Origin: CAVTWD01 sp963738325
GTDB taxonomy: Bacteria > Actinomycetota > Acidimicrobiia > Acidimicrobiales > Ilumatobacteraceae
Assembly (NCBI GenBank): GCA_963738325.1
Contig: CAVTWD010000002.1
Location: 248,001-312,000 of the forward strand
Direction of reading: 5' to 3'
DNA: 64,000 nucleotides
Shown: piece after piece, positions 9,984-19,421 of the stretch
Numbering within the stretch: position 1 is the first letter of the stretch
Layout: each line of letters starts with the position of its first letter
The notes under the pieces: generated by a model
Told to the model about the DNA's origin: nothing
Database searches by the model: none
What the model saw: only the letters and a program-made list of their open reading frames with translations
Made by a program: the position numbers and the translations under genes

Positions 9984-10586
9984 TCAGAAGATCTCGCCCC
10001 GCTTCACGATGACGTGGTCGATGATGCCATAGTCCTTGGCCTGCTCGGCTGAGAACCAGCGGTCGCGGTCGGAGTCGGCGATGACCTGATCCACCGACTG
10101 GCCGGTGTGGTAGGCGATCCGTTCCGCCAGGATCTGCTTGGTGAAGGCCATCTGCTCGGCCTGGATGGCGATATCGGCAGCCTGGCCACGGAGCCCACCG
10201 GACGGCTGGTGCATCATGATCCGCGCATGGGGGAGCGCGTAGCGCTTGCCCTTGGCCCCGGCACACAGCAGGAACTGCCCCATCGACGCGGCGAGGCCCA
10301 TGCAGATGGTGGCGACGTCGCACTGCACGAACTGGATCGTGTCGTAGATGGCCATGCCCGCCGTGACCGAGCCGCCAGGGGAGTTGATGTGCAGCCAGAT
10401 GTCCCTCGTGTCGTCCTCCCCCTCGAGGTAGAGGAGCTGCGCGCAGATCAGGTTGGCGATGTCGTCGTTCACGTCGGTGCCGAGCATCACGATCCGGTTG
10501 CGCAAGAGCCGGTTGTAGACGTCCATGCGGCTGTCGACGGGGCTGCCCTCGAAGGCGTGGATCGGCGGGACGACGAGATCGGACAT
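9984..10586 (-). CDS. clpP: ATP-dependent Clp protease proteolytic subunit
   Basis: This 200-aa serine protease forms the ClpP barrel that works with ClpX/ClpC. The core motifs are INSPGGSVTAGMAIYD, the catalytic Ser101 in GLAASMGQ, His126 in MMHQPSGG and the Asp near 175 in DSDRDRWFSAEQA. There is no long propeptide. An ATG at 10586 is chosen as the start; the frame is open far upstream but without family similarity. ClpX/tig are not adjacent, so this may be one of several ClpP paralogues usual in actinobacteria. Confidence 0.94.
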   Translation of the reverse strand: MSDLVVPPIHAFEGSPVDSRMDVYNRLLRNRIVMLGTDVNDDIANLICAQLLYLEGEDDTRDIWLHINSPGGSVTAGMAIYDTIQFVQCDVATICMGLAASMGQFLLCAGAKGKRYALPHARIMMHQPSGGLRGQAADIAIQAEQMAFTKQILAERIAYHTGQSVDQVIADSDRDRWFSAEQAKDYGIIDHVIVKRGEIF

Positions 10587-10669
10587 GGTCGCTGAGGCTA
10601 CCGTCCGACTTGCTGCGTGCGGCTCAGCGAGCGAGCGCCCGAGCGGCCTCAGCGGCGCACCGAAGCGAG

Positions 10670-11926
<1,257 letters not shown>

Positions 11927-11930
<4 letters not shown>

Positions 11931-13467
11931 GAGGCCGCCGCCAGACCGGTGCGGGCGTTGAACTCCTCGATCAAGCCGTCCCATGCCGCCGGGAGCTCAC
12001 GTAGGTCCAACCAGAACCGCCGGGCGCGCCGCGCCTCGAAGACGTCGAGCGGCGTGCCTTGCTGTTCCACCCAGGTGTAGTAGCCGAGGTTGAAGATGCG
12101 ATTCCGGTCCTGCCGCGTGCACTCGATCATGTGATCGGTCGTGGCCGACGCCACGTGCTCGGCGAAGACAGCGGCCGCTTCGACGGCGCCGAAGTCGCCG
12201 CCAAAGCGCGCCGCAAGAGTCCGCGCTCGCTCGCTGTCGTACAGGGCGGCGCCGTCGGTGGCGACCGTGACGACGGCGTCGTCGGGCCCGAGGCCGAGCA
12301 GCTTCGCCGTCTTGACCGACGCCACCACGTTGGCGATCGACGACAGCCCGAAGTGCCGCAACCGACCGACGACCTCCGTCTCGACGCCCTCTCGCCCCGC
12401 CAGGTACGTGCGGCCGGTGTCGGTGTTGAACAACACGTCGAGCTCGTCGGTGGCCCGGTCGCTCACGGCCACCACCACGTCGGTGTTCATCACGTTGTGG
12501 ATGAGCGGGACGTGCTTGTCGCCGATCCCCTGGATGTTGTGCGCACCGAAGCCGTTCTCGAGCAGCGTCGGGCACTCGAGCGCTTCAGCGGCCACGATCC
12601 GCGCTCCGTGGCGTTCCTTCAGCCGGTCGCCCGCCGCGATCGTGCCGGCCGACCCAGTGGCAGAGACGAAGGCGGCGAGGCGGAGGGCGGGACGGTCCGC
12701 AGCGACGCGCTCGAAGACGCGTTCGAGAGCGCGTGACGTGATGTCGAGATGAGCCAGGTGGTTGCCGAACTCGCAGAACTGGTTCAGCACGACGTTGCCC
12801 GGATCCTCGGCGAGGACGTTGCAGGCGTCGTAGATCTCCTTGACGTTGCTCTCGCTGCCCGGTGTGCGGATCACGTCGGACGTATCGACGACCCATCGAT
12901 CCAGCCACTCGAAGCGCTCACGGGACATGCCCTCGGGGAGTACCGCCGCGCCGCGGCAACCCATGATCCGGCTGATGGCAACGCCTCCGCGCGCGTAGTT
13001 ACCGGTGCTCGGCCAGATGGCGCGGTGGGTCGTGGGGTCGAACTGACCCGTGATCACGCGAGGGGCGAGACAGGCGTAGGCGGCGAGCACCTTGTGCGCG
13101 GTGATCATGGGGAAGGGCTCGCCGAATACGACGATCACGGGGCTCGCGACGCCCGTGAGGGCCGAGGGCAGCACGACGTGTTCTGGCACGTCGACGCGGA
13201 CCGCGCCCCGCGTCGAGTGGGTTGAACCAGTGGACGCGGAAGAGGTTGCGCGGGTCGGGCGCCATCCGGTCGATGCCGCCCAGCGCGGCCGTGGTCGCCC
13301 GGGGGATGCGAGTCGGGTCCGCCAGCTGGGCGAACGTGGGGAGCAGGATCCCCAAATCGGCGAAGCGAGCCGCGGCACGGCGCGAGCACACCTTCGTCCA
13401 CGACGTCACGGGCCAGCCCCAGCGTGCGCGTGAGGTAGTTGGCGTCGGCCTGGCTGGCGGCAGTCAC
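11927..13467 (-). CDS. Cysteine-synthase-superfamily PLP protein, about 510 aa (two frameshifts)
   Basis: After two frame switches near the N-terminus (about 13385 and 13205) the protein reads continuously. A lysine in MITAHKVLAAYACL is likely the PLP anchor. STGNYARGGVAISRIMG is the substrate/phosphate loop, SATGSAGTIAAGDRL a second glycine loop and ATDGAALYDS the cofactor end. The length and extended C-terminus (YYTWVEQQGTPLDVFEARR) match a conserved bacterial family usually named PLP-dependent protein subunit beta. The reaction is unknown. It starts at a GTG and is translationally coupled to the next PLP enzyme, suggesting a two-enzyme step in amino-acid metabolism. Confidence 0.7.
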
Positions 13468-13543
13468 GCTTCTCAGTGTGGCACTCGCCCCTGCCGCCGA
13501 CGCCGGGCGTCGCGCTGTCGGCGTGGTCGAGCCGGGCGAGCCG

Positions 13544-15256
13544 TCAACCCTGTTCGTCGAACAGCGCCTCGCCCCGCCGCAGCCTGGTGGCGATCCGCAC
13601 GACCGTGGGGAGCTCGCGATTCGTGGGCGTGTGCGCGGCCAGCCAACGGGCGACGCCGGTGAGGATCAGCGCCGACTCCTCGGATCCCTCAGGCCATGCC
13701 AACGCTTGGCGAACCCCGGCCTCGTAGACCTGGAACCAGTGGAAACCGGCGTCCTCGCGGAGGAGCGCATGGCCGAGCGCGGCCACGAGCTGGGCGCGCG
13801 AGCCGCCACCGCGGAGGTACCCGGCCGCCACGGCTCCGGCTCGGTCGACCTCGCCTTGGACGTCCCACACGGCGCTCAGCTCGCCGAGGGCCGCCGCCTC
13901 GGCGTCCGGCAGGCGCGCCGCGGGCACGTTCAGGAAGCGGTCGAGGTAGACGCGCAGCGCGCCGTGCAGCACGCCCCGCAGGAGCTCTGGGGCGGGCTGG
14001 CGAACGAGGGCCTGGTGCAGCGCGTTCGCGGTGGTGAAGGAGTGGTGGACCGTGTCCCAATCGCCGTGGTCGTTCTGCACGTGGAACCGCGTGATCCGCA
14101 AGGCGGCGGCGTACGCGACGGCACGGCCGAGCTGCTCGGGCGTGGCGCCCGCGCCGGCCGCGCTGAGAACCGCCTCGACGACCACCTCGGGATCGTCCTC
14201 GAGCAGGCTCCAGGCGAGGGTCCCCACGGCACCGAAACTGCCACCGGCGCCCTTGTCGAGCGCAGCCACGAGCAGCGGCTCGGAGTGCTCGACCAGCGCG
14301 GCCAGGTCGTGGGGGTGGCGCCACTCCGACGACTCCTCGGCCCGGTCCGCCCGGCAGGTCTGGGCGACCAGCGAGGTGAGCACGTCGACACGACGGTGGT
14401 CACCGACGTGGCCGAGCACCTCCACCGCCTTGTTGGTGAAGTCGAGCGTATGGCCCTCGTCGAGGAAGACGTGGTCGGTGACCGCGGCGAACTGCATGGC
14501 CTCGGCCTCGGCGAGGCCTCCGGGTCCGCAGGCCGCGGTGGCCAGCACCCGCTCGGCGGCATCGACGGAGCGGGTCTCGACGAAACGGCGGTACCACGCG
14601 GCCAGTCGCTCGGCGGGAACGGACGCGTCGTCGAGAGGGGCCACCGCGAACCGGGGTGGCCGGCCGGCCGTGTCACGGGCCACGAAGGCGAGCGCATGAA
14701 CGAGCGCGAGGGCGCGGTCGTCGGGGTCGAGATGGGGCAGCACGTTGGCCATGGCCGTCAGCACGGTGAGGCCCGAGCCCCAACCGGCGGCGCGGTTGTC
14801 GAGACCGAAATCGAGCGCGGTGCGCAGCACTTCATGCGCCTGGTCGTGCTCGAGGAGGCCGAGGGTGGCCTTGGCCGAGACGAGCGTGAGCCCCTGCTCG
14901 AGACCGTCACGAAGCCGCCGGCGCAGGTGGTCGACGGGGGGAGCTTGGGGCCGGGGGGCGACCATCACCTGTCCGTCGTCGACCCAGGCGTCGAAACCAG
15001 TGGCGTCGTCGGCCCACAGGTCGAGGGTGCAGCCGCTGGCCAGGTCGAAGCGGGCGTGGTGCCAATGGCAGGTGAGGAGGCCGGATTCGACGCTGCCGCG
15101 GTGCAGGGGGAACCCCATGTGGGGGCACCGGTCCTCGATGGCCCAGGGCCGGCCCTCGTGCCACACGACCACGACCGGCAACCGGCCCACCTTGGTCAGC
15201 AGGCGTCCCTGTCGCTCGAGCTCCTCGGCTGTCCCCACGACCGTCGCGACATCCAT
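13544..15256 (-). CDS. Rieske [2Fe-2S] protein with long helical C-terminal domain
   Basis: This 570-aa protein has an N-terminal Rieske domain: the ligand pairs are CPHMG and CHWHH, about 20 residues apart. The remaining 430 residues are helical, Ala/Leu rich, and contain histidines (VQNDHGDWDTVHHSFT) that might bind metal. I do not know a characterised function for the tail. The ATG at 15256 is chosen because the Rieske domain begins 25 residues later; the open frame continues upstream without similarity. It is divergent from a SufR-like iron-sulfur regulator 69 bp away, which may control it. The frame is intact. Confidence 0.8.
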   Translation of the reverse strand: MDVATVVGTAEELERQGRLLTKVGRLPVVVVWHEGRPWAIEDRCPHMGFPLHRGSVESGLLTCHWHHARFDLASGCTLDLWADDATGFDAWVDDGQVMVAPRPQAPPVDHLRRRLRDGLEQGLTLVSAKATLGLLEHDQAHEVLRTALDFGLDNRAAGWGSGLTVLTAMANVLPHLDPDDRALALVHALAFVARDTAGRPPRFAVAPLDDASVPAERLAAWYRRFVETRSVDAAERVLATAACGPGGLAEAEAMQFAAVTDHVFLDEGHTLDFTNKAVEVLGHVGDHRRVDVLTSLVAQTCRADRAEESSEWRHPHDLAALVEHSEPLLVAALDKGAGGSFGAVGTLAWSLLEDDPEVVVEAVLSAAGAGATPEQLGRAVAYAAALRITRFHVQNDHGDWDTVHHSFTTANALHQALVRQPAPELLRGVLHGALRVYLDRFLNVPAARLPDAEAAALGELSAVWDVQGEVDRAGAVAAGYLRGGGSRAQLVAALGHALLREDAGFHWFQVYEAGVRQALAWPEGSEESALILTGVARWLAAHTPTNRELPTVVRIATRLRRGEALFDEQG

Positions 15257-15325
15257 GGTCCGATGTTCTCCCTCGCCACGCTCATAGGTCAAGCGTGCAC
15301 TTCGGAAATACGGTAAGCTGCTGAG

Positions 15326-15966
15326 GTGAGCCAGCTGAGCGAAGCGAAGCGCCGGCTGCTCGAACGGTTGAAGCGCCTCGACTCCGCCACCGCCCCCGAG
15401 CTGGCCGCAGAGTTCGGGCTCACCGACACCGCCGTCCGCCAACACCTCGAGGCGCTCGAGCACAACGGCCTGGTCGAGCGGGCGCCGGCCGTCACCCCGG
15501 TGGGCCGGGGTCGCCCCCAGTCCGGTGGCAGCTGACGCCCCTGGCCGACGACCTCTTCCCCGATCGCCACGCCGATCTCACCGTCGAGCTGATCAACTCC
15601 ATCCGCCGCGCCCTCGGCGAGACCGGGCTCGAGAAGGTGCTGGAAGCCCGGTCGGCCTCACAGCTCGTCTCCTACCGAGCCGCCCTCCCCGATCCTGGGG
15701 TGTCGTCGGTGAAGGTCCGGGTGCGACGCCTCGCCGAGATCCGCTCGGCCGAGGGCTACCTCGCCGAGGCTCGCGTCGACGAGGACGGGGTGCTCCTGAT
15801 CGAGCACCACTGCCCGGTGTGCGAGGCGGCATCGGCCTGCCAGGGTCTGTGTCGCTCCGAGCTCGAGCTCTTCAGGGCCGCCCTGGGCGACGACGTCCGG
15901 ATCGAGCGGGTGCAGCATCTGCTGTCGGGCGACATGCGCTGCGCCTACCGCGTCACCGCCGCGTAG
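15326..15966 (+). CDS. SufR-like iron-sulfur transcriptional regulator (one frameshift)
   Basis: The first 65 residues are a winged HTH (RRLLERLKRLDSATAPELAAEF, DTAVRQHLEALEHNGLVERA). After one missing base near 15525 the ligand-binding half follows, ending with HHCPVCEAASACQGLCRSEL and the terminal GDMRCAYRV. The four-cysteine pattern is that of SufR-type regulators, which bind an Fe-S cluster and repress suf genes. No suf operon is in the window. The divergent Rieske gene is the nearest plausible target. The start is a GTG at 15326. Confidence 0.8.
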
Positions 15967-15986
15967 TGCCCTGACCCTCGCCACCT

Positions 15987-16011
15987 CGTTCATCTCGTTC
16001 ATCTCGTTCAT
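15987..16011. repeat. Tandem 9-bp repeat, about 2.8 copies
   Basis: CGTTCATCT occurs twice in full and once as CGTTCAT, end to end, between the SufR-like gene and the broken DUF2461 gene. It is outside any gene I can support. Confidence 0.8.
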
Positions 16012-16020
16012 GCGGGTCGA

Positions 16021-16040
16021 TTCGCGCAGATGCGCGCGAA
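16021..16040. terminator. Short inverted repeat between convergent genes
   Basis: TTCGCGC and GCGCGAA flank a 6-nt loop. The site lies between the ends of two convergent genes (SufR-like on plus, DUF2461 on minus), so a bidirectional terminator is possible. There is no clear T-tract. Confidence 0.4.
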
Positions 16041-16077
16041 GTGACACGCATGAACGGAGAAATCGCGACGGCAACGG

Positions 16078-16535
16078 TCAGCGGAGCTCGCGCTCCTCCG
16101 GGGAAGGTTGCTCGGCCCGACGTGGCCGTCGAGCCAGTCGTTCAGCCCGTCGGCGGCTCCCCACACCGACTCGACGCGCCGGCCGGCCTCCTTGGTGTGG
16201 AGCCACTTCGCCACGGGCCATGATCGACCGGCCACGAGGCCCTTGCGACGAAGCACGGCCACCCGGGGATGGTCTTTCGGGTAGCCGCGGGCGCGGTCTT
16301 CAACTCGTCGATGGCGCTCGTGGTGAGCCCGTCCCGTTCCAGCGCGGCGACGATGGCGGCCACCCCGGGGCCGGTGCGCTCATCGGCGACCGCGTCGCGG
16401 AAGCGGGTGAGTTGATCGGGCGCCATGTGGTAGTAGCCGCTTGCGGCCATCAAACCCGCCGAGGAGATCTGTACGTAGTAGACCGCACCGCCCTCGCGCT
16501 CGCCAACGGCGCCGCAGGCGGTCTTGTACGGGCTC
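16078..16535 (-). pseudogene. C-terminal half of a DUF2461/TIGR02453 gene, cut by element insertion
   Basis: Read on the minus strand from the attL core, the protein begins KSPYKTACGAVG and continues AVYYVQISSAGLMAASGYYHMAPDQLTRF, the hallmark middle of DUF2461 (TIGR02453) proteins. Two one-base shifts (near 16275 and 16103) lead to LKTAPRGYPKDHPR-like and LPEERELR-like endings, with a TGA at 16078. The N-terminal half sits 16.2 kb away at 32728-32934. The two join in frame as FSKN|KSPYKT. The function of the family is not established. The frame stays open past the core toward 16597, but that part is mobile-element sequence. Confidence 0.92.
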
Positions 16536-16558
16536 TTACCTATGGAGCGCAACTCACC
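16515..16558. other. attL: left junction of the integrative element
   Basis: The core dinucleotide TT is at 16536-16537. Left of it is chromosomal DUF2461 coding sequence. Right of it is the element arm ACCTATGG followed by AGCGCAACTCACC. The 13-bp outer arm is the exact reverse complement of the arm at the right end of the element, at the same distance (8 bp) from the core. Confidence 0.9.
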
Positions 16559-16565
16559 GCCTAGC

Positions 16566-18071
16566 ATGGCCCCCATGACCACCACGCCAGCGGCCACGGT
16601 ACGAGCCGTCGTCTACGCCCGCCAGAGCACCGACAAGAAGTCGGAGGAGGACGAGCGCACGTCCGTCGCCCGCCAACTGGCCGACGGGAAAGCCGACGTG
16701 GCCCGGCGCGGCTGGGAGCTCGTCCGGCCCCCGTTCGTGGACAAGGGCCGCTCCGCCTACGACCCGACCGTGCGGCGCGAGGACTACGAGGCGCTCGTCG
16801 ACCTGGTGCGCCGAGGCGGCACCGACTACGTGTGGGTGCAGCACCCCGACCGCCTGTTCCGCGAGCCGCTGGACCGCGCCAAGTTCCTCATCGTCGCCAA
16901 GGCCGCCGGGCTGAGCGGGATCGCCTCGCTGAAAGGCGTCGAGCTGATCGGCGAGGCCGACGACCAGTTCCTCGGCGACCTCGACGTGATCCTCGCCAAG
17001 CGGGAGAGCGCGACCATCGCCCGGCGGATGCGGAACAAGCACGTTCACAAGGCCGCCGCCGGCGAGTGGCCGGGAGGCCCGCCGCCGTTCGGGTTCCGGC
17101 TCGTCGCCCACGACAAGCCGAAGCTGTCCGAACTGCTGCCCGAGCCAGGCGAGGCGGCCGTCGTCGAGGAGATCGCCCGCCGCCTGCTCTCCGGCCAGTC
17201 GGCCCGGTCGGTCGCGACCGACCTGAACCGGCGCGGGCTGTTGAACCGGGGGCGGCCGTGGCGGTCGGGGAACATGGTGAAGTTCATGCTGAAACCGGCG
17301 CTGGCCGGGCTGCGCGTCCACCAGGGGCTCGTGTCGGAGGCGGCGTGGGCGGAGCACGCTCTCATCAGCCGGGAGGATCACGAACGGCTCGTCGCCATGA
17401 TCGGCGCCCGGCGGCTCGGCCCGAGAGCGTCCACCGCGTCGCGCCACGCCCTGTCCGGGCTGCTGGTCTGCGGCCGGTGCGGCCACCCGTTGACCTCGAG
17501 CACCCACCGGCAAGGGCAGATGGTGTACCGCTGCTCGCCGCAGGGTGGGTGCGGTCAGACGTCGATCTCGGCTGGCCGGACCGAGGTCCACGTCCTCGGT
17601 CTCGTCGCCGACCACGTCGACGATCCGGCCTTCGCCCGCGAGGTCCAGCGAGCCCAGCAACAGAAGCGGGGCCAGGCCCCCGCGGCCGAAGTGGCGGAGC
17701 GCCTGAGCCAGGCCCGGGAGCACAGGGCGCTCCTGCTGGACATGCTGGGCCGCCGGGAACTCGACGAGGCCGGCTACCGGCGGGCGGTTCAATGGGCCGA
17801 CCGTGACATTGCCGCCGCCGAAGCCGAACTGGCCCGCCACAGCCCGACGGCCGCCGCCCTCGGCCTGGTCGGTCGAGGCTCCGACATCGTGGCCCTGTGG
17901 GACGAGTGGGACGTGTCCGAGCAGCGCGACGTGCTGACCGCCGTCCTCGCCTCCGTCGCCGTGATGCCCTCGGTGCCGGGCGGCCCCCGGTGGCAGCCCG
18001 AACGCCTGGTCCCGGAGTGGCGGTTCCCGCTCCCGGCGAGGCGTCGGCGGGCAGCCCCGCAGGCCGGTTAG
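16566..18071 (+). CDS. Large serine recombinase (integrase)
   Basis: This 501-aa protein is the expected size for a phage/ICE serine integrase. Domains: a resolvase catalytic domain with the nucleophile in VVYARQSTDKKSEE and the second motif VWVQHPDRLFRE; a Recombinase domain (GEWPGGPPPFGFRLV onward, LNRRGLLNRGRPW); a zinc ribbon (LLVCGRCGHPLTSS with later CSPQGGCGQ); and a C-terminal coiled-coil region. It would cut attB and attP with a 2-bp stagger, fitting the TT core. The ATG at 16566 or 16575 could be the start; neither has a clear ribosome site. It lies next to attL, as is normal. Confidence 0.95.
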   Translation: MAPMTTTPAATVRAVVYARQSTDKKSEEDERTSVARQLADGKADVARRGWELVRPPFVDKGRSAYDPTVRREDYEALVDLVRRGGTDYVWVQHPDRLFREPLDRAKFLIVAKAAGLSGIASLKGVELIGEADDQFLGDLDVILAKRESATIARRMRNKHVHKAAAGEWPGGPPPFGFRLVAHDKPKLSELLPEPGEAAVVEEIARRLLSGQSARSVATDLNRRGLLNRGRPWRSGNMVKFMLKPALAGLRVHQGLVSEAAWAEHALISREDHERLVAMIGARRLGPRASTASRHALSGLLVCGRCGHPLTSSTHRQGQMVYRCSPQGGCGQTSISAGRTEVHVLGLVADHVDDPAFAREVQRAQQQKRGQAPAAEVAERLSQAREHRALLLDMLGRRELDEAGYRRAVQWADRDIAAAEAELARHSPTAAALGLVGRGSDIVALWDEWDVSEQRDVLTAVLASVAVMPSVPGGPRWQPERLVPEWRFPLPARRRRAAPQAG

Positions 18072-18155
18072 GACCGCCGGGCCGGCATCACCTGACCCCC
18101 CAATGCCTCACCCTCGGAGCCGTCCCTACCTGGGACACCCTCTGAGCACTCTCTG

Positions 18156-18183
18156 GGCACCTGATTGACCCTAAATAGGTGCC
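18156..18183. terminator. Inverted repeat downstream of the integrase, flanked by direct repeats
   Basis: GGCACCT and AGGTGCC form a 7-bp perfect inverted repeat with a 14-nt loop. TCTGAGCAC occurs on both sides (18141-18149 and 18184-18192). It could end integrase transcription or serve as an operator for the HTH protein encoded just downstream. Confidence 0.4.
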
Positions 18184-18217
18184 TCTGAGCACCCCCTCAT
18201 ATGACTCTTAGAGAGGC

Positions 18218-18246
18218 TTGACTGGCGGGTCCATTTCGGGCAATCT
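18218..18246 (+). promoter_or_regulatory. Candidate promoter of the element operon
   Basis: TTGACT, a 17-nt spacer and CAATCT lie about 80 nt upstream of the first HTH gene. The -35 is near consensus; the -10 is weak but acceptable for actinobacteria. Confidence 0.45.
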
Positions 18247-18324
18247 CACACCCCGGACGCTTAATCCCATGGTCCGTTTCGCGGTCGTCAGGACCGCCTC
18301 GTGCGAGCGGAAGGACCGCGTCTC

Positions 18325-18567
18325 ATGAACCGTCGCCTCGTGGATCTGCGCGCCCTGACAGCGGCTCTCAGGGCCATCGGCCCCAGCGACGAGCGCGCTG
18401 GGCGGAGACTCGACAGGTCGTTCACGACCGTCTGGCGCTGGCGCCACGGCCGTTCCATCCCCACTGAGACGGACGTGCGCCTGCTGGCCCGGCTGGCCAG
18501 GGTCGATCCCGAGAGTCTGTGGCTCCCCCCAGCCGGCGACGAGTCGTCCGGGAGCGATGTGGCATGA
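18325..18567 (+). CDS. Small XRE-like HTH protein
   Basis: From an ATG at 18325 (GGAAGGA upstream) this gives 80 aa. The helix-turn-helix is visible as SFTTVWRWRHGRSIPTETDV followed by RLLARLARVDPESLW, typical of Cro/C1-type repressors. A further 8 codons are open upstream to a GTG. It heads a chain of overlapping genes in the element and likely regulates that operon or the integrase. Confidence 0.7.
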   Translation: MNRRLVDLRALTAALRAIGPSDERAGRRLDRSFTTVWRWRHGRSIPTETDVRLLARLARVDPESLWLPPAGDESSGSDVA

Positions 18568-18755
18568 ACCCGCCTGCCACCCGGCAGCAGGCGTACAGCC
18601 GGATCGCCGATCTGCTCGTCGTCGCGGCCGAACGCCGGGCAGCCCGCGAAGCGGCCGACACGGTGGGGGCGGGCCACGGCCGGCCCGCTCCCGACGGCAA
18701 GGCTCCGCAAGACGGCCAGCCCCCCCACGGGACGGGACGTCGTGGGGGATCGTAA
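18564..18755 (+). CDS. Small hypothetical protein
   Basis: A 63-aa frame starts at an ATG overlapping the HTH stop (ATGA). The first 35 residues are helical (RQQAYSRIADLLVVAAERRAA); the rest is Gly/Pro/Asp rich. No family is recognised. Support comes from the tight overlap with the gene before it. Confidence 0.45.
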   Translation: MNPPATRQQAYSRIADLLVVAAERRAAREAADTVGAGHGRPAPDGKAPQDGQPPHGTGRRGGS

Positions 18756-18948
18756 CCGCGCCGAGGCGGAGGAACGGCTCGAGCACGTCGGCGCGCTGAT
18801 CGACGCGGCGCTGCGCCTCGCGGTGCACGAGGTGATGGTGCCGGGGGACTTCGACCGCGCCATCGACGGCGTGGTGCTGTTGCTCGGGCGAGCGCAGGAC
18901 CTCCACGCGCTCGCCTGCCAACTGGGCGAGCTGGCGGTCGCGGCATGA
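18742..18948 (+). CDS. Small helical hypothetical protein
   Basis: A 68-aa frame starts at a GTG inside the end of the previous gene. It is predicted to be entirely helical and acidic (RAEAEERLEHVGALIDAALRL, FDRAIDGVVLLLGRAQDLHA). Its stop overlaps the next start as ATGA. The family is unknown. Confidence 0.5.
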   Translation: MGDRNRAEAEERLEHVGALIDAALRLAVHEVMVPGDFDRAIDGVVLLLGRAQDLHALACQLGELAVAA

Positions 18949-19421
18949 GCGACCTCCGGGAGCGCATCGACGCCCTCAGCCCTGACGTGCGCGCCATCGT
19001 CGCTCGCTGGTGGCGGGCGGGTGGCCTGCCACGCGTGTGCGACCTGGGCGCCGACCAGGCGGCGCTCGCCGACGAGTACGTGGCGTGGTGGGACGGTCCC
19101 CTGGCCCCGACCGGTCCGAAGGTGGAGCTCCCCCCACCGTTCCTGACCGGTCGGGCGCCGGCGGTGCCTCGGTTGCACCCTGAGGCCCGCCTCCACGAAT
19201 GCGTGGCGCCCGTCGCGCTGGGGGACGGCACGTTCCGCTACCGGAGCTACGGCCGGTACCTGGTCGGGCCTGAGCAGTGCCGCGACTGTGGCTGGAGCCC
19301 GGCGCTGCCGCTGCCCCGGCTGCCAGACGTGGTCGACGCGATCCGCTACTACTTCGGCGCCGACGAGGCGGTGCTGTGGTGGCAGGCCGGCCTCGAGCTG
19401 ACGAAGGAGCGGGCCGCATGA
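18945..19421 (+). CDS. Hypothetical protein of the element operon, 158 aa
   Basis: An N-terminal helical segment (SDLRERIDALSPDVRAIVAR) is followed by a Trp-rich region and a CRDCGW motif near residue 112, with further cysteines at about 32 and 86, so a small metal site is possible. It overlaps both neighbours by ATGA. The position directly before the DUF3987-like gene suggests a replication accessory, but that is inference only. Confidence 0.6.
   Translation: MSDLRERIDALSPDVRAIVARWWRAGGLPRVCDLGADQAALADEYVAWWDGPLAPTGPKVELPPPFLTGRAPAVPRLHPEARLHECVAPVALGDGTFRYRSYGRYLVGPEQCRDCGWSPALPLPRLPDVVDAIRYYFGADEAVLWWQAGLELTKERAA

Noticed and set aside
15987..16011. Possible CRISPR array
   Set aside because: The unit is 9 bp, there are fewer than three copies, no spacers and no cas genes.
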